Assembly (NCBI GenBank): GCA_946630765.1 | Contig: CAMOZF010000051.1 | Span: 1 to 9,392 of the forward strand | Source of the DNA: an uncultured Lachnospiraceae bacterium | Lineage (GTDB): Bacteria > Bacillota_A > Clostridia > Lachnospirales > Lachnospiraceae | Direction: 5' to 3' | DNA: 9,392 nt | Part shown: positions 5,922-9,392 of the stretch, piece by piece | Layout of the letters: every line of letters starts with the position of its first letter | Numbering within the stretch: position 1 is the first letter of the stretch | Program-made: the position numbers and the translations under genes | The notes under the pieces: model-generated | What the model saw: the letters and a program-made list of their open reading frames with translations, nothing else | What the model was told of the DNA's origin: nothing | Database searches by the model: none

Positions 5922-5930
5922 TGATATACT
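5922..5930 (+). promoter_or_regulatory. Promoter -10 of the DnaD - helicase loader - prs run
   Basis: TGATATACT is an extended -10 (TG, one base, TATACT at 5925-5930). The -35 area (about 5902-5907) is a T/C-rich tract without a good hexamer, which is tolerated with extended -10 elements. The start would be near 5937, giving a leader of about 67 bases before ATG 6004. Confidence 0.55.
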
Positions 5931-6003
5931 GGGGAGCGTAAGAACACAGGACCTCACACAGCTTGCGTAACTTTCAGACGGTTCTGTGCAGGAAGGAAGC
6001 AGG

Positions 6004-7101
6004 ATGAAAAAGATTTCGCTGCGTACCAGGGTTTCCCGTAAGTATCTGGAGATCCCGGTCGATTTTATTGATGAATATATGCCTCAGGCGCCCGAGGGCG
6101 CTTTAAAGCTGTACCTTTATCTTCAGCGCTGTTCTCTGGACCCGTCTATCCTGCTGTCCGTGTCCGATATGGCGGACCTTTTTGACGTGACGCCGAAGTC
6201 TGTGATCCGCAGTCTCAGCTATTGGGAGGACTGCGGCCTGCTGTCGCTGGAATATGACGGGGACGAGCTCTCCGATATCACGCTCTATCCGATGAAGGAA
6301 CAGGCCGAAACGCAGGAAAAACCGGCGGCCGCGCCCCCGCAGCCGCTTTATCAGCCGCAGGTTCAGGAAGCGCCCGTCTCCGAGAGTATTTCGACGCCCG
6401 GCAACATCCATGCGCTTCCGATCCGAAACGAGGAAGTGAAAAAGGAGCCGAATGCGGCGGAGCTTGGTGACCTTGACCAGGACGAGCAGTTCACGGAGAT
6501 TCTGGAGCTCGCGCAGATCTATCTGAAAAAGCCGGTCACCTCGATTATGCGGGAAACGCTCGGCTACTGCTACCTGCTTTTCGGGCGGGACGTAGATATC
6601 ATCACCTTCCTTCTGGAATACTGCATCGAGCAGAAGCATTCCTCCGTGCATTACATGCGCGCGGTGGCGGACGGCTGGAAGGAGGAGGGCCTGTCGACAC
6701 TTCCAGAGATCCGCGCCCAGATGGCTTCCCGCTCGAAGGTCGTGACGAGCATTCAGAAGGCCTTCGGCATCCGCGACAGAAGTCTTGCGCGAACCGAGCT
6801 GGACTATATCGCCGGCTGGAACAGGGATTTTGATCTGCCGATCATTCTCGAGGCCTGCGACCGCACGATCAGGAACCTGCACTCTCCGTCTTTTGACTAC
6901 GCGAACCGGATTCTGAGCGACTGGAAGGAAGCGAAGGTCCGGACCATGGAGGACATCCGCGCGCTGGATCTTCAGCATGCGAAGAAAGAAAAGAAGGATC
7001 CGAAGCCCGCAGGAAACACCGGCTCCAGAAATGCTTTCAAGAATTTCACGGAGCGGAATGACGATTACAGCGACCTGATCAAGAACTACTACGAGTCCTG
7101 A
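6004..7101 (+). CDS. DnaD/DnaB-domain replication initiation (primosome) protein
   Basis: The product is 365 residues. Residues about 30-97 form a winged-helix domain (LSVSDMADLFDVTPKSVIRSL) of the kind at the N terminus of DnaD and DnaB of Firmicutes. Residues about 98-158 are a Pro/Gln/Glu-rich linker. Two DnaD-type (DDBH2) modules follow, about 160-238 (ending AVADGWKEEGLST) and 245-322 (with YANRILSDWKEAKVRT, the YxxxILxxW signature). In B. subtilis such proteins remodel DNA at the origin and help load the replicative helicase. ATG 6004 is preferred over GTG 5986 because AGGAAGG (5990-5996) lies 7 bases before it. It is 14 bases from the helicase-loader gene, clearly one operon, so a primosome role is well supported. 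Whether it equals DnaB or DnaD of Bacillus cannot be settled; two DDBH2 modules suggest a merged role. Confidence 0.9.
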   Translation: MKKISLRTRVSRKYLEIPVDFIDEYMPQAPEGALKLYLYLQRCSLDPSILLSVSDMADLFDVTPKSVIRSLSYWEDCGLLSLEYDGDELSDITLYPMKEQAETQEKPAAAPPQPLYQPQVQEAPVSESISTPGNIHALPIRNEEVKKEPNAAELGDLDQDEQFTEILELAQIYLKKPVTSIMRETLGYCYLLFGRDVDIITFLLEYCIEQKHSSVHYMRAVADGWKEEGLSTLPEIRAQMASRSKVVTSIQKAFGIRDRSLARTELDYIAGWNRDFDLPIILEACDRTIRNLHSPSFDYANRILSDWKEAKVRTMEDIRALDLQHAKKEKKDPKPAGNTGSRNAFKNFTERNDDYSDLIKNYYES

Positions 7102-7115
7102 AAGGAAGACGACGC

Positions 7116-8087
7116 ATGGCACTCACCGGCGAACAGTACAATCAGATGATGCGCGACTATGACGCGCGGCGTTTTCAGGCGCTTCGGGACATGGAGATCC
7201 GTAAAGAAACCGTCTACCGCCGCTTTCCGGAGCTTCGGGCGGTTCAGGACCGTCTGACGGAAAACGCGGCAGAACGTGCGCGGAAGAAGATTCTCGGCGA
7301 TCAGGCGGCCATTCCGGAGCTTGAACAGGAAAGCCTGCGGCTCCGGGAAAAGAAGGCGCAGCTTCTGAAGGAATACCGGATTCCGGACGGGTATCTCGAG
7401 CCGCACTACAGCTGTCCGGACTGCGGGGATACCGGCTATATCGGCAGCGAAAAATGCCACTGCTTCCGGCAGGCGATCATTGAGCTTCTCTATGATCAGA
7501 GCGGAATCCGCGAGGTCCTTTCAAGGGAGAATTTCGATACGCTTTCGATGGCCTACTACAACCAGGATCTGATGTTCGGCCAGAAAAGCATGGCGAAATA
7601 CATGGCGGATCAGATCCGTTTCTGCAGGGATTTTTCGGCGCATATCGAGGAGAAACCGGGAAACATTCTCTTTTACGGTCCGACGGGAACCGGAAAGACC
7701 TTCCTCAGCAACTGCATCGCGAAAAGCGTGCTGGACAGCTGCCTTTCGGTGCTGTATTTCTCGGCGATCGACCTTTTCAATCTGTTCTCGAGAAACCGTT
7801 TCCAGACGGAGGAAGCCGGCATCGACCGCTCGGTCCTTTCGGCCGATCTTCTTCTGATCGACGATCTCGGCACGGAAAACGTCAACGCATTTACTTCAAG
7901 CAAGCTTTTCTACTGCGTCAACGAGCGCATGAACCGTAAGAAAAGCACCGTAATTTCGACAAACCTTGACCCTCAGAGCCTTCGCGAGCTCTACGGCGAA
8001 AGAATCTATTCCCGGATCATCTCGGGCTACACACTGATCCGGCTGGATGGTGAAGACATCCGTATAAAGAAAAAGTTTCGGACCTGA
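7116..8087 (+). CDS. DnaC/DnaI-type AAA+ replicative helicase loader
   Basis: The product is 323 residues. Residues 1-90 are a charged helical, probably helicase-binding, region. A zinc knuckle follows with CPDCGDTGY (C100, C103) and KCHCF (C114, C116), as in DnaI. The AAA+ core has Walker A GPTGTGKT (188-195), Walker B LLLIDDLGTE (245-254), sensor-1 STNL (281-284) and likely arginine-finger residues in ERIYSR (R297, R300). These proteins hold the DnaB-family helicase ring and place it on single-stranded DNA at origins. AGGAAG (7103-7108) lies 7 bases before the ATG, and the gene follows the DnaD-like gene after 14 bases. All motifs are intact. General names in use are dnaC or dnaI, so no symbol is given. 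IstB-type transposition ATPases look similar, but the zinc knuckle and the DnaD neighbour argue for the chromosomal loader. Confidence 0.93.
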   Translation: MALTGEQYNQMMRDYDARRFQALRDMEIRKETVYRRFPELRAVQDRLTENAAERARKKILGDQAAIPELEQESLRLREKKAQLLKEYRIPDGYLEPHYSCPDCGDTGYIGSEKCHCFRQAIIELLYDQSGIREVLSRENFDTLSMAYYNQDLMFGQKSMAKYMADQIRFCRDFSAHIEEKPGNILFYGPTGTGKTFLSNCIAKSVLDSCLSVLYFSAIDLFNLFSRNRFQTEEAGIDRSVLSADLLLIDDLGTENVNAFTSSKLFYCVNERMNRKKSTVISTNLDPQSLRELYGERIYSRIISGYTLIRLDGEDIRIKKKFRT

Positions 8088-8114
8088 GTCCGAGAACCAG
8101 GAGGAGGATAGAAC

Positions 8115-9299
8115 ATGGCAGATTTCAAGTTACAGACGATCCCGGAAGGAGCGCTCGGTATCGTCGCAATGAAGAACATTGAGCCGCTGGCGAAGAAGGT
8201 CGATGCCTACATTTCCGAGTGGCGGAGAGAACGTGAGGACGCGGCCGGCGAGAACGCGATCCATTTCACGGGCTACCAGAGAGACAGCTATATCCTGAAT
8301 GCCCGCACCCCGAGATTCGGCTCCGGCGAAGGCAAGGGACAGATCCTCGAATCCGTCCGCGGTGACGACATCTATATCATGGTGGATGTCCTCAACCACA
8401 GTCTGACCTACTCCCTCTGCGGGATGACCAACCACATGTCCCCGGACGATCACTATCAGGATCTGAAGCGTATCATCGGCGCGATCGAGGGCAAGGCAAA
8501 GCGTGTGAACGTCATCATGCCTTTCCTCTATGAAGGACGGCAGCACCGCCGCACCTCCCGCGAGTCCCTGGACTGCGCGGCAATGCTCCAGGAGCTGATC
8601 AACTGCGGCGTGGACAACATCATCACCTTCGACGCCCATGACCCGCGCGTCCAGAACGCGATCCCGGACAAGGGCTTCGAAAATATCGCCTGCACCTACC
8701 AGTTCATCAAAGCGCTCGGCAAGGCGATCCCGGATCTGCCGCTCGACTCCGACCATCTGATGGTCATCAGCCCCGATGAAGGCGGTATGGGCCGCGCCGT
8801 CACCTTCGCGAACTATCTGAATGTCAACGTCGGCATGTTCTACAAGCGCCGCGACTACACGAAGATCGTCAACGGAAAGAACCCGATCGTCGCCCATGAA
8901 TACCTCGGAAACGATCTGGACGGCAAGGACGTCCTGATCATCGACGATATGATCAGCTCCGGCGATTCGATCATCGAGGTCGCGACCGAGCTCAAGAAGC
9001 GCCACGCAAACCGCATCTACGCGGCCTGCACCTTTGGCCTCTTCACAAACGGTCTCGCGAAGTTCGACAAAGCCTACGAGGAAGGCCTGATCACCCGCGT
9101 CTTCACGACGAACCTGACCTATCAGCTTCCGGAGCTTTTCGAACGTGAATATTACGTCAGCGTCGATCTTTCGAAGTACATCGCGCTCGTAATCGACAAC
9201 CTGAACCACAACAACTCCTTAAGTTCTCTCCTGACGCCGACAGACCGCATCAACACGTATCTGGCGAAGCACAGAGCGGAACAGGCAGCCAGGGCCTGA
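8115..9299 (+). CDS. prs: Ribose-phosphate pyrophosphokinase (PRPP synthetase), long form
   Basis: The enzyme makes PRPP from ribose-5-phosphate and ATP, feeding purine, pyrimidine, histidine and NAD synthesis. The catalytic flexible loop is GRQHRRTSRE (141-150), matching the usual 'ARQDRK.RSRE'. The catalytic-histidine segment is TFDAHDPRVQ (171-180). SPDEGGMGRA (219-228), KRR (244-246) and the PRPP-binding loop VLIIDDMISSGDS (273-285) follow. At 394 residues it is about 75 longer than classical Prs (about 315), with an N-terminal extension of roughly 50-60 residues and insertions. This is a variant I associate with Clostridia. GGAGGAGGA just before the ATG is a strong ribosome site, and the 27-base gap suggests co-transcription with the helicase loader. 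Whether it is the only prs in the genome, and whether it is still inhibited by ADP, cannot be seen here. Confidence 0.95.
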   Translation: MADFKLQTIPEGALGIVAMKNIEPLAKKVDAYISEWRREREDAAGENAIHFTGYQRDSYILNARTPRFGSGEGKGQILESVRGDDIYIMVDVLNHSLTYSLCGMTNHMSPDDHYQDLKRIIGAIEGKAKRVNVIMPFLYEGRQHRRTSRESLDCAAMLQELINCGVDNIITFDAHDPRVQNAIPDKGFENIACTYQFIKALGKAIPDLPLDSDHLMVISPDEGGMGRAVTFANYLNVNVGMFYKRRDYTKIVNGKNPIVAHEYLGNDLDGKDVLIIDDMISSGDSIIEVATELKKRHANRIYAACTFGLFTNGLAKFDKAYEEGLITRVFTTNLTYQLPELFEREYYVSVDLSKYIALVIDNLNHNNSLSSLLTPTDRINTYLAKHRAEQAARA

Positions 9300-9337
9300 G
9301 CCTGAACCGCACAAAAAACCCGCCGTTTCCCGATGTT

Positions 9338-9392
9338 TGAACTGCTTCCCGTCAAGTAGACAGTTGAAAAAACAAAAACTTTCTGCCATCAG
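9338..9392. mobile_element. Possible terminal end of an IS3-family (IS150-like) insertion sequence, cut by window edge
   Basis: From 9338 the sequence TGAACTGCTTCCCGTC is followed by AAGTAGACAG. This resembles the terminal repeats of IS3-family elements of the IS150 type, which start with TG and have the form TGnACTGC...AAGTnGACA. The A-rich stretch after it is also typical of the region inside such ends. No transposase is visible because the window stops, so the call rests on memory of the family's ends. It begins 39 bases after the prs stop. Confidence 0.4.

Larger units (their letters stand above)
5579..6003. other. Divergent intergenic region between queA and the helicase-loading genes
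   Basis: These 425 bases hold no credible gene. They contain the queA leader and promoter on the left, five DnaA-box-like 9-mers (5656-5867), an imperfect direct repeat (CTGCC..AAAAGGCCC..GAAA at 5685 and 5795), a hairpin (5806-5828), and the promoter and leader of the DnaD-like gene on the right. The leader (about 5937-6003) shows only a loose CACAG/CTGTG pairing. Confidence 0.7.

Noticed and set aside
5937..6003. GGAAGGAAGCAG before the DnaD-like gene, reminiscent of signal recognition particle RNA
   Set aside because: The partner strand of the SRP helix (GGTCAGGTCC) is missing; the purine run is explained as the Shine-Dalgarno region.
6103..7122. 339-codon minus-strand frame opposite the DnaD-like gene
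   Set aside because: Arg/Leu/Val-rich antisense shadow without ribosome site or recognisable domain.
8130..9209. 359-codon minus-strand frame opposite prs
   Set aside because: Asp/Val-rich antisense shadow caused by GC-biased third positions of prs.
1..9392. tRNA, rRNA or CRISPR arrays
   Set aside because: No tRNA-like cloverleaf with conserved loops, no rRNA sequence and no regularly spaced direct repeats were seen on either strand.

Overview
The window looks like chromosomal DNA of an anaerobic Firmicute, most likely class Clostridia and close to Lachnospiraceae. The reasons are purine-rich Shine-Dalgarno sites, a two-module DnaD-type protein next to a DnaC/DnaI-type helicase loader, a long-form PRPP synthetase, and a cell-surface protein whose N terminus has the hydrophobic 'LPAITLE' segment common in Clostridia adhesins. 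This placement is by protein likeness; no marker RNA is present.

Layout. (1) Positions 1-896, minus strand: the N-terminal 298 residues of a Glu/Thr-rich surface protein that runs off the left edge. A promoter and an 18-20 bp palindrome lie in front of it. (2) Positions 897-1302 hold no gene but are full of dyads. The main one is a 163-nt element (1125-1287) that can fold as a four-way junction: a closing stem plus three hairpins. (3) Positions 1303-1770, plus strand: an unrecognised, charged, helical protein that starts just after the element and ends at a strong hairpin terminator. (4) Positions 1827-4423, minus strand: an AbiE-type (type IV) toxin-antitoxin block. It has a stand-alone AbiEi-like antitoxin gene, then a DUF6577-like gene that overlaps an AbiEii nucleotidyltransferase toxin gene by 4 nt. 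Between the first two genes a near-consensus promoter is bracketed by two copies of a long inverted repeat with equal 13-bp spacers. (5) Positions 4553-5578, minus strand: queA (queuosine biosynthesis) with promoter and terminator. (6) Positions 5579-6003: a divergent regulatory region with five one-mismatch DnaA boxes, three of them in gapless tandem, plus a 10-bp-stem hairpin. (7) Positions 6004-9299, plus strand: a tight run of three genes: DnaD-domain primosome protein, AAA+ helicase loader, and prs. (8) Positions 9338-9392 look like the outer end of an IS3-family insertion sequence cut by the window edge.

How it fits together. The right half is housekeeping: loading of the replicative helicase, PRPP supply for nucleotides, and tRNA modification. 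The left half is accessory: surface adhesin, structured repeat, orphan ORF and toxin-antitoxin block, and the block reads as visibly more AT-rich than queA-prs. The points most worth checking are the four-way-junction element, the operator layout and three-gene form of the AbiE block, and the DnaA-box cluster in front of the helicase-loading genes.
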